A stretch of DNA of 33,182 nucleotides from Reyranella massiliensis 521 (GCA_945862125.1 CAMAYC010000048.1:1-33182); one strand, 5' to 3'. Shown: positions 22,756 through 31,985, numbered from the stretch's first letter. Notes: a model not told the origin generated them from the letters alone. Program-made: numbers and translations.

Positions 22756-23380
22756 AGGTGACGGCCTGGGCGTTGGTCCGCGATTCCCAATGGTGGCGTT
22801 CCAGCTCGGGATCGAGATGTTCCTCGGCCGGCACGCCGAGGCAGAGATAGGCCACGAGACTCCAGCCTGACGGCACGTCGAGCACACGGGTGACGGCCAC
22901 AGGATCGAGGATCGAGACCCAGCCCATCCCGATGCCGTCGGCGCGGGCGGCGAGCCAAAGGGTCTGGACCGCTGCAACCACCGAATAGTGCAGAGTCTCG
23001 GGCATTGTCTGCTGGCCGAGGCCGCTGCCGGTGTGGGTGCCATCGTCGGAGAATATCGCGAGGTGAACCGGCGCCTCCTTCAGCCCGGCGAGCTTCAACC
23101 CGGCATAGATCGCCTGCTGCTCGCCAGCATAGCCCTGAAGCGCCTTCTCATTGGCATCTGTAAAGCTCGCCACGACCGCCGCGCGCTTGTCGGGCGAGAC
23201 CACATGCACGAAGCGCCAGGGCTGGCTGAGACCGACCGACGGCGCATGGCTGGTGATCTCGAGCAGCGCGTCGATGCGTTCCGGCGCGACAGGGTCGGAC
23301 TTAAAGCGCCGCACGTCACGCCGCCACAGGACGAGGTCGCGGAAGCGGTCGCGAAACGCCTCGTCGAAAACCGGATTCAT
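22745..23380 (-). CDS. bluB: 5,6-dimethylbenzimidazole synthase
   Basis: BluB cleaves FMNH2 with oxygen to give 5,6-dimethylbenzimidazole, the lower ligand of B12; it is a nitroreductase-fold enzyme of 211 residues. Segments that mark BluB rather than a general nitroreductase are LVLWRRDVRRF (residues 16-26), HAPSVGLSQPWRF (45-57), GIGMGWVSILDP (149-160) and LDVPSGWSLVAYLCLG (167-182). The frame continues upstream as a shadow of cobB; I start it at ATG 23380, one base after the cobB stop. It is the last gene of the cob run and overlaps the convergent cinA-like gene by 11 bp. It shows that the host can make the ligand and needs oxygen to do so. Confidence 0.94.
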   Translation of the reverse strand: MNPVFDEAFRDRFRDLVLWRRDVRRFKSDPVAPERIDALLEITSHAPSVGLSQPWRFVHVVSPDKRAAVVASFTDANEKALQGYAGEQQAIYAGLKLAGLKEAPVHLAIFSDDGTHTGSGLGQQTMPETLHYSVVAAVQTLWLAARADGIGMGWVSILDPVAVTRVLDVPSGWSLVAYLCLGVPAEEHLDPELERHHWESRTNAQAVTFTR

Positions 23381-23381
23381 G

Positions 23382-24713
23382 TCAGCCCCTGTCGATAGCG
23401 TGAAAAAAGGTGCCGCTGATCGAGCCTTGCCGCGCACCACCTTCGGCGATCGATGCGCCCGAGGCATCGCGGCACGCGACGAGGGGATCGTCGCCAGCCG
23501 AGAGCGTGCTGGCGTAGTGAAACTCGTGGCCCATGATTTCCATCCCGGCCGACCCCAGCGGACAATCGACCAGCAAACGCGCGCGGCGATAGCCGAGATG
23601 GAGGCTGCGCTTGGCAAACGACGTCTCCAGCCGCAAAAGACCCGCCATCGAATGATGAACGCCGCGCGCATCCTCGATGCCGCGACCCAGCACCATGTAG
23701 CCGCCGCACTCGCCATGGATCGGCACGGATCGGCCGGCGAGCGCACGCAGGCCACCGTGAAAGTGCCGGGCCGACGCCAGGACGCCCGCATGAAGCTCGG
23801 GATAACCGCCCGGCAGCCACACGGCATCGGCACCTGCGTCGGGCGCCTGATCGGCCAGCGGCGAAAAAGGCAGGATATCGACACCGGCCGCGCGCCAGCG
23901 ATCGAGCAGATGCGGATACATGAAGGAGAAGGCCTCGTCCTGAGCCACCGCGATGCGCTGGCCGGGCGGCTTCAGGCCCGATGCGGCGCCCACCGCCGCT
24001 TGCAGCAACGCCGGCCGTGCGGCTGCGCGGATCGCCTCGAGGTCGACGGAACTCTCGAGAGCATCGGCGAATGTCTCCAGCCGGCGCTCGAGGTCGGCGG
24101 TCTCACCGGCCTGTACCAAACCGAGATGACGCTCGGGCAATGTCAGCGCGTCGTCGTTGCCGATCGCGCCAAACAGTTTTAGGCCGATGCGGTCAAAAGC
24201 CGGCGCGATCAGAGCGAGATGTCGCGCGCTCGATACCCGATTGAGAATCACGCCCGCAACGCCGACATCCTCGCGATAGCGTGCGCAGCCTGCCGCCACC
24301 GCGGCGGCGGTTTCGGTCTGGCCAGAGACGTCGAGTACCAGCACTACCGGCCAGCCGAACAATGCCGCGAGGTCGGCGGTCGCACCGCGCGCCGTCTGGC
24401 CGGAGCGGGCCACGCCGTCGAACAGCCCCATGACGCCTTCGACCACGGCCATGTCGGCGCCGCCGGCGTGGCGTGCGACGAGATCCGCGAGCGTGCCTTC
24501 GGCCATTGCCCAGGTGTCGAGATTGTAGCTTGGCCGCCCCGTCGCCACGGCGTGAAAAGCTGGATCGATGTAGTCCGGGCCGCATTTGAAGGGCTGCACG
24601 GCAAGGCCTCGGCGGCGGAATGCGCGCATCAGGCCCAGCGCAATCGTGGTCTTGCCGGCGCCCGAGCGCGGTGCCGCCACGACCAGGCCGCCCGGGCCGG
24701 CGAGCTGCGTCAT
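23382..24713 (-). CDS. cobB: Hydrogenobyrinate a,c-diamide synthase
   Basis: CobB amidates the a and c side chains of hydrogenobyrinate using glutamine and ATP, 443 residues. The N-terminal ATP-binding domain (dethiobiotin synthetase-like) has the P-loop RSGAGKTT (residues 16-23) and CGPDYIDP. The C-terminal glutamine amidotransferase (triad, class I-like) domain has the nucleophile C336 in HGECGGYM. Its ATG overlaps the cobA stop (ATGA), and its own stop is 1 bp from the bluB start. In the aerobic pathway the product is the substrate of the CobNST cobaltochelatase, whose large subunit is encoded at the other end of this locus. Confidence 0.95.
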   Translation of the reverse strand: MTQLAGPGGLVVAAPRSGAGKTTIALGLMRAFRRRGLAVQPFKCGPDYIDPAFHAVATGRPSYNLDTWAMAEGTLADLVARHAGGADMAVVEGVMGLFDGVARSGQTARGATADLAALFGWPVVLVLDVSGQTETAAAVAAGCARYREDVGVAGVILNRVSSARHLALIAPAFDRIGLKLFGAIGNDDALTLPERHLGLVQAGETADLERRLETFADALESSVDLEAIRAAARPALLQAAVGAASGLKPPGQRIAVAQDEAFSFMYPHLLDRWRAAGVDILPFSPLADQAPDAGADAVWLPGGYPELHAGVLASARHFHGGLRALAGRSVPIHGECGGYMVLGRGIEDARGVHHSMAGLLRLETSFAKRSLHLGYRRARLLVDCPLGSAGMEIMGHEFHYASTLSAGDDPLVACRDASGASIAEGGARQGSISGTFFHAIDRG

Positions 24714-25501
24714 TGCCAGCCGACCATCGATGACAGCAGACCTTGCCTCAGGCCCGCGATCTTGCCGATCACGACGATGGCGGGCGCGCCGATGCCTTCA
24801 CGAGTTGCATCCTCTGCAAGCCTCGCCAGGCTGCTCTCAACGACGAGCTCCCCGGCCGTGCTCGCACCTTGAATGATGGCGGCGGGCATATCGGGCGCCA
24901 TGCCGCCACGTTGCAGCGCCGCGGTGATGTCGGCGAGCTGCGCCATCGGCATATAGAGGATGATCGGCTGACCCACTTTGGCCAACGCCTCCCAATCGGC
25001 CGCCGACTTTCCATCCTGCGCACGGTGGCCGGCGGCCAGAATCACGGCATGGTTGGTGTCGCGCGACGTAGCCGGAATACCGGCGAGCGCCGCCGCCGCC
25101 AGACCCGAGGTAACGCCCGGAATGACTCGGAAGCGGATGCCGGCTTCGGCGAGCGCCGTGGCCTCATCCCAGCCGCGGCCGAAGACGAACGGATCGCCAC
25201 CCTTCAGGCGCAGCACGCGCCGCCCCGCCCGCGCGCGATCGATCAGGGTCGCGTTGATTTCCGCCTGCTGTGGCGAGGGCCGGCCGCCGCGCTTGCCGGC
25301 GAAGATCCGTTCGGCACTCTCGCCTGCCAACCCCAGAACGCGCGGATCGACCAGCGCATCGTGCACGATGGTATCGGCGCTCGACACCGCATGGAGCGTG
25401 AGCACGGTCAGCAACCGCGGATCGCCAGGCCCGGCACCAGCCAGCCAGACTTCGCCCGCGGGAAAATCCGGCAGCGTTGGGAAATTGTCGGGCAGCTTCA
25501 C
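24710..25501 (-). CDS. cobA: Uroporphyrinogen-III C-methyltransferase
   Basis: CobA (SUMT) transfers two methyl groups from S-adenosylmethionine to uroporphyrinogen III, giving precorrin-2, the entry to corrin and siroheme synthesis. It has 263 residues and is the single-domain type, without the CysG oxidase/ferrochelatase part. Motifs: [11 protein letters not shown] (residues 21-31), [35 protein letters not shown] and VIPGVTSG. It starts with GTG, overlapping the cobM stop as GTGA. A SUMT inside the locus means precorrin-2 supply is co-regulated with the later steps. Confidence 0.96.
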   Translation of the reverse strand: MKLPDNFPTLPDFPAGEVWLAGAGPGDPRLLTVLTLHAVSSADTIVHDALVDPRVLGLAGESAERIFAGKRGGRPSPQQAEINATLIDRARAGRRVLRLKGGDPFVFGRGWDEATALAEAGIRFRVIPGVTSGLAAAALAGIPATSRDTNHAVILAAGHRAQDGKSAADWEALAKVGQPIILYMPMAQLADITAALQRGGMAPDMPAAIIQGASTAGELVVESSLARLAEDATREGIGAPAIVVIGKIAGLRQGLLSSMVGWQ

Positions 25502-26259
25502 GTGCCCCTGCCCCGGAAGCGGCGCTGGTAGCCCGCATCATAGAGCGCGCTGTCGCGGAACGTGGCGGCACCCAGCACCTTGCCGACCAGGATGAGCGCT
25601 GTGCGCTCGATCGGGCTTTTCGCGACTTCGGCTGCGATGGTGTCGAGCGTGGCGCGTATGACACGCTCCTCGGGCCAGCTCGCGCGATAGACCACCGCGA
25701 CGGGGCAATCGGCACCATAGTGTGGCACGAGAGCCGCCACGACCTTGTCGATCGCGTGGATCGAGAGGTGAATGGCGAGCGTCGCGCCTGTCGCCGCATA
25801 GGCTTCGAGCTTTTCGCCCGACGGCATGGCCGAAGCGCGACCGGAGGTGCGGGTCAGCACCACCGTCTGAGCCACCTCGGGCAAGGTCAGTTCCTGGCCG
25901 AGCGCCGCGGCGGCGGCAGCAAAGGCGGGGACGCCCGGCGTGATTGTGTAGGGGATGCCGACAGCGTCGAGACGGCGAAGCTGCTCGCCCAGCGCACTCC
26001 AGATCGAGAGATCGCCTGAGTGAAGCCGCGCGACGTCCTGGCCGGCACCGGTGGCCTGCTGGCACTCGGCCACGATCTCGTCGAGCGACAGCGGTGCGGT
26101 ATCGACGATGCGCGCACCCGGGGGGCAATGGTCGAGCAGCGCCTTGGGCACCAGCGAGCCAGCATAAAGACAGACCGGCGTGCGCGCGATGATGTCACGG
26201 CCACGGACCGTGATCAGGTCGGCGGCACCCGGGCCAGCGCCGATGAAGTGAACCGTCAT
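25498..26259 (-). CDS. cobM: Precorrin-4 C11-methyltransferase
   Basis: An S-adenosylmethionine-dependent methyltransferase of the tetrapyrrole family, 253 residues. It methylates C11 of precorrin-4 to give precorrin-5. Motifs: [18 protein letters not shown] (residues 3-20), [25 protein letters not shown] and [19 protein letters not shown]. The YAGSLV and HSGDLSIW segments are specific to CobM/CbiF within the family. Both its start and its stop overlap the neighbouring cob genes by 4 bp. Confidence 0.95.
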   Translation of the reverse strand: MTVHFIGAGPGAADLITVRGRDIIARTPVCLYAGSLVPKALLDHCPPGARIVDTAPLSLDEIVAECQQATGAGQDVARLHSGDLSIWSALGEQLRRLDAVGIPYTITPGVPAFAAAAAALGQELTLPEVAQTVVLTRTSGRASAMPSGEKLEAYAATGATLAIHLSIHAIDKVVAALVPHYGADCPVAVVYRASWPEERVIRATLDTIAAEVAKSPIERTALILVGKVLGAATFRDSALYDAGYQRRFRGRGT

Positions 26260-26639
26260 CGCCCCTCTCCGATTGCGATGGCACAGGTCGCCCGCTCAGT
26301 GGCGACCCGCGTCCCCAGCAGTCGCGCATCGCGACCCGCCACCGCAAGCGCCGAGGCCTCGGCGATCGACGGCACACCCTTGGTCGCCAGCACGATCAGA
26401 GACTGCGTGAGGACCTGGCCCGCCACGCGATCGAGGTCCGACAGCGTGCAGGCGACCAGCTTCGTCGACAGCAGGCGTGCCGCCTCGACCAGGCCCGGCT
26501 CGGTTGCCTTCTGGGATTCGGTGGCAATCGCATCGAGACGCTCCGGCGCAAGCCTGAACAGTCCGAGCGCCAATCGCACTGCACGCTCGATCTCCTCGGC
26601 CGGGGTGTCGCGCCGGAAACCCACACCCGCGACGATCAT
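26256..26639 (-). CDS. cobE: CobE, CbiG C-terminal-like cobalamin synthesis protein
   Basis: A 127-residue protein corresponding to the C-terminal domain of CbiG. Features: [15 protein letters not shown] near the N-terminus (GxGxRxxTP style), a central [12 protein letters not shown], and [13 protein letters not shown] near the C-terminus. CbiG opens the lactone ring in the anaerobic pathway; CobE, which is only this domain, is conserved in aerobic producers but its exact role is unsettled. I choose ATG 26639, which gives the ATGA overlap with cobL; an upstream start adds 6 residues inside cobL. Confidence 0.85.
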   Translation of the reverse strand: MIVAGVGFRRDTPAEEIERAVRLALGLFRLAPERLDAIATESQKATEPGLVEAARLLSTKLVACTLSDLDRVAGQVLTQSLIVLATKGVPSIAEASALAVAGRDARLLGTRVATERATCAIAIGEGR

Positions 26640-27871
26640 GACTTCCTCACGCGCCACTGGGTGACTGGCGTGGCCGATCTCCAGGCGAACACCGTGCCGA
26701 TTTTATGCGCCTTGGAAGCCTGCAACCGCACCAGTTCGCCGCCATAGCGCTGGAAGCCTTCGATCAGCCGGGCTTCCGAATCGATCGACACGGTATTGGC
26801 GACGAGACGGCCGCCCGGATTCAGGGCCGACCATGCCGCGTCCAGCACGCCCGCATCCGACAGGCCGCCGCCGATGAACACCGCGTCAGGCCGCGGCTGG
26901 TTGGCGAAAGCGTCGGGCGCACGGCCCTGCACGATCTGCAGGTCGGGCGTGCCCAAGGTGGCTGCATTGCGTGCCGCCCGCGCGGCGCGCTCGGGCCTCT
27001 CTTCGAAGCCGATGGCGCGTAGCGACGGATGGCGCAGCAGCCACTCGATGGCGATCGACCCCGCACCCAGGCCGATGTCCCACAAAAGCTCGCCCTGTCG
27101 TGGCGCCAGCGCCGAGAGCGTAACAGCACGCACATCGCGCTTGGTGAGCTGTCCGTCGTTCTCGAACAGTGCATCGTCGAGACCCGGCGCGAGAGGCAGC
27201 ACGACCGCTTCCGGCGAGGCCACGACTTCGACGGCAACGGTGTTGAGCGCCCCCACATCGGACAGGTCGAAAGCCGATGCCATCGCAGCCCGCACCCGTT
27301 CGCGCGATCCCCCCATGTTTTCCAGCACGGTGATCTTCGACTGGCCCATGCCGTGCGCGACGAGCAACGGCGCGAGCTTGGCCGCCGTCTCACTATCCCA
27401 GGCAAGCGCCAGGATCCGCGCACCCGGCTGAAGATGGCGCACGATGCCTTCCAGCGCACGGCCGTGCAGGCTGACGATCGCCACCTCCTGCAGCGACCAG
27501 CCGAGCCGGGCAGCCGCGAGGCTGAAGGCCGAGGGCTGCGGCAGGCAGAGCATCTCCGCGGCGGGAACCGAGCCCATCAACGTCGTGCCGACGCCATAGT
27601 GGAATGGATCGCCGCTCGCCAGCACGACCACAGGCCTTCCGCGATGTTTCTGGATTTCCGGCAAAGCGCTGGCGATCGGGCTCGGCCAGGCGAGCCGGTG
27701 GCCGCGGATCAGGTCGCCGGCCAGTTCGAGGTGCCGCTTGCCGCCCACGACCAACTCTCCGGCGGAGATCAGGCGTTGGGCAACCGGCGACAGGCCGGCA
27801 ACGCCATCTTCACCGATACCGATGATGGACAGCCAACGAGCCCGCGTGCAGTTTGCGGCTTCACTCGTCAC
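26636..27871 (-). CDS. cobL: Precorrin-6Y C5,15-methyltransferase (decarboxylating)
   Basis: CobL is a fusion of two enzymes, CbiE-like (about residues 1-190) and CbiT-like (about 215-411). Together they methylate C5 and C15 and decarboxylate the acetate at C12 to form precorrin-8. The N-terminal part has IIGIGEDGVAGLSP and LASGDPFHYGVG; the C-terminal part has LTKRDVRA and the S-adenosylmethionine loop DIGLGAGSIAIEW. Start: a TTG at 27886 is possible, but GTG 27871 has AGGA (27882-27879) 7 nt upstream and is preferred, giving 411 residues. Its start is only 14 bp from the divergent cobK start, so its promoter, or read-through from cobJ, must lie within or beyond cobK. Confidence 0.94.
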   Translation of the reverse strand: MTSEAANCTRARWLSIIGIGEDGVAGLSPVAQRLISAGELVVGGKRHLELAGDLIRGHRLAWPSPIASALPEIQKHRGRPVVVLASGDPFHYGVGTTLMGSVPAAEMLCLPQPSAFSLAAARLGWSLQEVAIVSLHGRALEGIVRHLQPGARILALAWDSETAAKLAPLLVAHGMGQSKITVLENMGGSRERVRAAMASAFDLSDVGALNTVAVEVVASPEAVVLPLAPGLDDALFENDGQLTKRDVRAVTLSALAPRQGELLWDIGLGAGSIAIEWLLRHPSLRAIGFEERPERAARAARNAATLGTPDLQIVQGRAPDAFANQPRPDAVFIGGGLSDAGVLDAAWSALNPGGRLVANTVSIDSEARLIEGFQRYGGELVRLQASKAHKIGTVFAWRSATPVTQWRVRKS

Positions 27872-27885
27872 AGGTCGATCCTGCA

Positions 27886-28644
27886 ATGCGCGTCCTCGTT
27901 CTTGGCGGCACCACCGAAGCCTCGGCGCTGGCGTCCCTGCTGGCCGCCGATCCGCGCTTCGACGCGACCCTGTCGCTGGCCGGCCGGACGTCCAATCCCA
28001 AGCCGCAGCCGCTCGCCACGCGCGTCGGCGGCTTCGGCGGAATCGAAGGACTCGCGCGATGGCTGCGCGACGAGAAAGCCGATGCCGTGATCGACGCCAC
28101 GCATCCCTATGCCGCCCAAATGTCGGCCAATGCCGTGGCCGCCTGCACGCAGGCCGGATTGCCGCTGGGTACCATCGTGCGGCCGCCGTGGCAGCGCCTG
28201 GAAGACGACAGCTGGCGGATTGTGCCGACCGCCGAAGCGGCGGCGGTGGCTCTCGGGAAGACGCCGCTCCGCGTCTTCCTCAGCCTCGGCCGCCAGGATC
28301 TGCATGCCTTCGCGGCTTCGCCGCAGCACCGCTATGTCGCGCGCACCATCGAAGTGCCCGAGCAGGCTGCCTTGCCGCCCAATCTCAAGATCCTGCAGGC
28401 GCGCGGGCCGTTCGATCGCGATTCCGAGGCCAGGCTTCTCGTGAAGGAAGAAATCGACATCATCGTTTCCAAGAATTCCGGCGGCACGGCGACCTACGCA
28501 AAGATCGAGGCTGCCCGCGAACTCGACCTGCCGGTCATCATGATCGCCCGGCCCGAGAAGCCGGCGGGCCATGTGCTCGGCAGTCCCGAGGAGGCAGTTG
28601 CGTGGCTTCACGGCTGCGCCTCCGGTTCGCGGCGCGGCGTATAG
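27886..28644 (+). CDS. cobK: Precorrin-6A reductase
   Basis: CobK reduces precorrin-6A to precorrin-6B (dihydroprecorrin-6) with NADPH, 252 residues. Motifs: MRVLVLGGTTEASALASLL (residues 1-19), VIDATHPYAAQMSANA, RPPWQR, VFLSLGRQDL and VSKNSGGTATYAK. The reading frame extends 33 bp upstream to another ATG, but the family N-terminus is MRVLVLGGT. It is the only cob gene here on the plus strand. It sits entirely between cobL and cobJ, both on the minus strand, 14 bp from cobL's start codon and overlapping cobJ by 37 bp at its 3' end. It therefore needs a promoter within cobL. Confidence 0.94.
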   Translation: MRVLVLGGTTEASALASLLAADPRFDATLSLAGRTSNPKPQPLATRVGGFGGIEGLARWLRDEKADAVIDATHPYAAQMSANAVAACTQAGLPLGTIVRPPWQRLEDDSWRIVPTAEAAAVALGKTPLRVFLSLGRQDLHAFAASPQHRYVARTIEVPEQAALPPNLKILQARGPFDRDSEARLLVKEEIDIIVSKNSGGTATYAKIEAARELDLPVIMIARPEKPAGHVLGSPEEAVAWLHGCASGSRRGV

Positions 28645-29360
28645 ACCCAGCGGCCGACCTGCCGTGTGGTGCTGGCGCCCACGATCACCAGGGTGCGCAT
28701 GTCGGCCAGCGCGCCGTCGGCCTTACCCAACGTCGTCGTCACGACATTCGCATCCGCCGTGCCGGCCGCGCGGACGAACAATACCGGCGTTTCGGCGGCC
28801 TTGAGTGCCCGCAGGAGATCGAACGCGAGGCCGAGCTGATGGGGGCGCGCCTTCGACGCCGGATTGTAGAGGGCGATCACGAAGTCGGCCTCGGCTGCCG
28901 CCTTCAACCGCCGTTCCACCGTCGCCCAGGCCTTCAGATTGTCGGACAGCGAGATCGCGCAGAAATCGCCACCAAGGGGCGCACCGACTTCGGCGGCTGC
29001 CGCCAGCATTGCGGTGACGCCGGGCTCGACACGGATGTCGAGCGCACGCCACGCCGGCTCGCCGGTTTCAACTGCCTCAAAGATGGCCGAAGCCATGGCG
29101 AACACACCGGGATCTCCGCCCGAGACGACGACGACCTGCCGGCCCGATGCCGCCAGCGACAATGCATGCCGGGCGCGGTCGAGCTCGACGCGATTATCGG
29201 AGGCGTGACGGCATTGATCGGCGCGCGTTACCGGCACGCGATCGAGATAGGGGCCGTAGCCGACGAGGTCAGTCGCCTTCGCGAGCACCGCCGCCGTCGC
29301 CGGAGTCATGAGCTCGGCCTTGCCGGGTCCGGTACCGACGACGACGAGAGAGCCTGTCAC
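28608..29360 (-). CDS. cobJ: Precorrin-3B C17-methyltransferase
   Basis: CobJ methylates C17 and promotes ring contraction of precorrin-3B to precorrin-4, 250 residues. Motifs: LVVVGTGPGKAELMTPA (residues 5-21), YGPYLDR, SGGDPGVFAMASAIFEA and FVIALYNPASKARP. The NPxSK-type segment after ALY is specific to CobJ/CbiH. The start codon is GTG, overlapping the cobI stop as GTGA. Its 3' end runs 37 bp into the convergent cobK, and the last few residues (TPRREPEAQP) are in the overlap. Confidence 0.95.
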   Translation of the reverse strand: MTGSLVVVGTGPGKAELMTPATAAVLAKATDLVGYGPYLDRVPVTRADQCRHASDNRVELDRARHALSLAASGRQVVVVSGGDPGVFAMASAIFEAVETGEPAWRALDIRVEPGVTAMLAAAAEVGAPLGGDFCAISLSDNLKAWATVERRLKAAAEADFVIALYNPASKARPHQLGLAFDLLRALKAAETPVLFVRAAGTADANVVTTTLGKADGALADMRTLVIVGASTTRQVGRWVYTPRREPEAQP

Positions 29361-30115
29361 AGCCGCCTCCCCTGACCTGGGATCAGCACCATGGCGAAAT
29401 AGGCGCCCGCCGCGTCACGGCAATCGGCGAGCGGTTGGACACGCTCATTTTCCATCGTGCCACGCTCGACATAGACGGCGCGAGACATCAGGCCCGCCGC
29501 TTCAACGGCGCGGCGCACTTTGCCGAGGTTGCGGCCGACCTTCATGATCACCGCCGCATCGGTCTGGCGCAGATGATCGACGAGCCGCTGCTCCTCGAGC
29601 GTTCCCGGCAGCACGGAAAGCGTGTCGTCGCCCCAGGTGATCGGCACGTTGGCGCGCGTCCAGCAACCCGACATGCCGGTCACACCCGGCACGACCTCGA
29701 TCGGGAAATCCGCTTCGAGGCGGCGCCACATATGCATGAAGGAGCCGTAGAAGAACGGATCGCCCTCAGCCAGAAGGCCGACAGACTTGCCCTCGCGCAG
29801 AAGCGTCGCCAACGTCTCCGACATCTGCCGGTAGAAATCGCCGATCTGGCGCTGATACTCGGGGTTCTCGGCCGGCAGCTCGTCGGTCAGTGGATATTCG
29901 AAGCGGACTTCGGCACGGCCGGGCGCCATCAGCGCATCGACGATTCGGCGCGCGTTACCCTGGCGACCGCGTTTGGCAAAATAAGCGACGACATCGACGG
30001 CCTTCACAAGGGCGGCGGCGCGGAGCGTGAGATAGCGCGCATCGCCTGGCCCGACACCGATCCCATAGAGCGTGCCGCCGAGGGCGGAACCGCCAAGCAG
30101 GTCGAGGCTGGTCAT
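29357..30115 (-). CDS. cobI: Precorrin-2 C20-methyltransferase
   Basis: CobI methylates C20 of precorrin-2 to precorrin-3A, 252 residues. Motifs: LYGIGVGPGDARYLTLRA (residues 16-33), FEYPLTDELP, LLAEGDPFFYGSFMHMWRRL and VVPGVTGMSGCW. The FFYGSFMHM segment is typical of CobI/CbiL. It overlaps cobH by 4 bp at the start and cobJ by 4 bp at the stop. Confidence 0.95.
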   Translation of the reverse strand: MTSLDLLGGSALGGTLYGIGVGPGDARYLTLRAAALVKAVDVVAYFAKRGRQGNARRIVDALMAPGRAEVRFEYPLTDELPAENPEYQRQIGDFYRQMSETLATLLREGKSVGLLAEGDPFFYGSFMHMWRRLEADFPIEVVPGVTGMSGCWTRANVPITWGDDTLSVLPGTLEEQRLVDHLRQTDAAVIMKVGRNLGKVRRAVEAAGLMSRAVYVERGTMENERVQPLADCRDAAGAYFAMVLIPGQGRRL

Positions 30116-30756
30116 TCCGCCTCGCTCGCCAGCGCGTTGACGGCCGCCACCGCCATGGCGCTGCCTCCCTTGCGGCCGCGCACGATCAGGAACGGCACGC
30201 GGCCGTCGGCGGCCAAGGCGTCCTTCGATTCGAGCGCGCCCACGAAACCTACGGGCAGCCCGATCACCGCCGCCGGCGGCGGTGCGCCCGCATCGAGCAT
30301 CTCAAGAAGATGGAACAGTGCTGTCGGCGCGTTACCGATGGCCACGACCGCGCCACCCAGCCGATCGCGCCAAAGTTCCATCGCCGCGGCGCTTCTGGTG
30401 TTGCCGAGCCTGGCCGCTAGCGCCGGCACCGACGGATCGTCGAGCGTGCAGACGATCTCGTTGCCGGCGGGCAGACGCGCGCGCGTGATGCCGTTGGCGA
30501 CCATCTTGGAATCGCAGAGGATCGGCGCGCCGCCGATCAGCGCCCAGCGCGCATTGTCGGCAAAGGATGGCGATAGGACGATGTCGCGGGCGATCTCGAC
30601 CATGCCGCAGGCATGGATGATCCGTACCGCCACGCGCTCCTCGGCCGGCGTGAAGCGGCGGAGGTCGGCCTCGGCGCGAATGATGCCGAACGACTGGCGG
30701 TAGATCTCGGCACCGTCGCGGACATAGGTGCGTTGATTGGGGGCGCGCTCAGACAT
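30112..30756 (-). CDS. cobH: Precorrin-8X methylmutase
   Basis: CobH moves the C11 methyl of precorrin-8X to C12, giving hydrogenobyrinate, 214 residues. The catalytic histidine is H48 in VRIIHACGM. Other signature parts are DNARWALIGGAPILCDSKMV (75-94), GNAPTALF and GLPVGFVGALESKDAL. I start it at ATG 30756, which overlaps the cobG stop by 8 bp; an upstream in-frame start would add 9 residues inside cobG and does not match the family. Confidence 0.95.
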   Translation of the reverse strand: MSERAPNQRTYVRDGAEIYRQSFGIIRAEADLRRFTPAEERVAVRIIHACGMVEIARDIVLSPSFADNARWALIGGAPILCDSKMVANGITRARLPAGNEIVCTLDDPSVPALAARLGNTRSAAAMELWRDRLGGAVVAIGNAPTALFHLLEMLDAGAPPPAAVIGLPVGFVGALESKDALAADGRVPFLIVRGRKGGSAMAVAAVNALASEAE

Positions 30757-31975
30757 CGACCAGCACTCCCGCTTCGTTGGCATCGACGATGCGTCGCGGA
30801 AGGTCGCGCGCGTTGCCGTTGTGAATCACGCCGTAGCGCCCTTTCTCCCCCACCAGCACCAGGTCGGCCGGTGCCGAGCGGGCGCAACCCTTGGCGCACC
30901 CCGAGACGTGGATGCTGCCCGTGAACGGCAAAGCGGCGAGCCTGCCCGCGGTACGGCGCGTATCGACGCTGCTCGACCGGCAGGCTGGCGCCCCCGGGCA
31001 GGCGTCGATCCGGAGGATCGGGTCGCTGGCATCGACGATGAGTCCGATGTCGTGGGCGCCCGTCACCAAAGCTTGCGCCGCTGCAGCGTCTCGCGCCCCG
31101 ACGTAGAGCGCGCGCCACGGCGACAGGCGAATGTCCGTCGCGCCTGCTTCTTTGGCGAGGCCGGCGAGGCTGCGAAGCTGATGCGCTTCGAGACGCCCGA
31201 AGGGTGCTGCGACACCAACGACCGATCCCTTGATGCCGATGAGCCGCCGCGACACGACCGACGGAATGCCGACGGGACCGAGGCCCTTGCGCACGATTGC
31301 GCGAAGTCGCCCGTAAGGTCCGTCGCCGAGATCGCGCAGTCGACGCTGTTCCTGCGCAAGGCCGATGAAGATCCTTGCGATGGAGGCAGCCACGTCTGCC
31401 GCTTCGTCGATGGGCGTGCTGCCGACCCAGTCGGTGCCGGCGGGCGTGTCGAGTCCGACGGCCATCCCGGCGGCCTTCGCCTGGCCCAGCGCCTTGAGCG
31501 AGATATCCGCGCGTTCACCGGCAATCGACACAGGGCCACCGCCATCGACGAGGAAGCCGAACTTCGATGGCAGGCGTTGCAAGCCTGTGTCACGCGCCAG
31601 CAGATCCGCGAGAGTGCCGGCAATGGGGCGGATATCGGCTTCCGCCGGATCTATGCCGGCCAGCGGCGACACCATGATGTTGCGCCCGGCTTCGACGTCG
31701 GCATCGCGATCGACCAGGCCCAGCCGAGCCACGGCATCCTGCAGCCCCTGCACGCTGGCGTCGCCGAGGCCACGGATCTGCAAATTGGCGCGGCGCGTGA
31801 GATCAATGTGGCCGTTGCCGAACCGCTCCGCGGCGTCGGCCAGTCCTTTCGCCTCGTCCAGACGAAGCGCCCCGCACCACGGCCGCACGCGGGCGAGCAG
31901 CCCATCGCCGCTCTGCATGGGGCGCAGAACGCCGGGACACCAGCCCTTCACGTCGATTACGGCGACCAAGCTCAT
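30749..31975 (-). CDS. cobG: Precorrin-3B synthase
   Basis: CobG is an Fe-S monooxygenase that uses oxygen to hydroxylate precorrin-3A at C20 and form the lactone of precorrin-3B; it marks the aerobic pathway. It has 408 residues and is related to sulfite and nitrite reductases. The [4Fe-4S] cysteines are C326, C332, C360 and C364 (CPGAPAC and SGCAKGC). The N-terminus VKGWCPGVLRPMQSGDGLL is also typical. I start it at ATG 31975 (MSLVAVIDVKGW), 10 bp after the cobN stop, not at earlier in-frame codons that lie within cobN. Confidence 0.95.
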   Translation of the reverse strand: MSLVAVIDVKGWCPGVLRPMQSGDGLLARVRPWCGALRLDEAKGLADAAERFGNGHIDLTRRANLQIRGLGDASVQGLQDAVARLGLVDRDADVEAGRNIMVSPLAGIDPAEADIRPIAGTLADLLARDTGLQRLPSKFGFLVDGGGPVSIAGERADISLKALGQAKAAGMAVGLDTPAGTDWVGSTPIDEAADVAASIARIFIGLAQEQRRLRDLGDGPYGRLRAIVRKGLGPVGIPSVVSRRLIGIKGSVVGVAAPFGRLEAHQLRSLAGLAKEAGATDIRLSPWRALYVGARDAAAAQALVTGAHDIGLIVDASDPILRIDACPGAPACRSSSVDTRRTAGRLAALPFTGSIHVSGCAKGCARSAPADLVLVGEKGRYGVIHNGNARDLPRRIVDANEAGVLVDV

Positions 31976-31985
31976 GATCCGGCTT

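Noticed and set aside
22745..23884. A longer 379-residue reading of bluB
   Set aside because: The extra N-terminal part overlaps cobB in another frame and is low-complexity; BluB starts at ATG 23380.
27872..27885. Cobalamin riboswitch between cobL and cobK
   Set aside because: Only 14 bp separate the starts; no room for a riboswitch. One could lie upstream of cobN, beyond the window.
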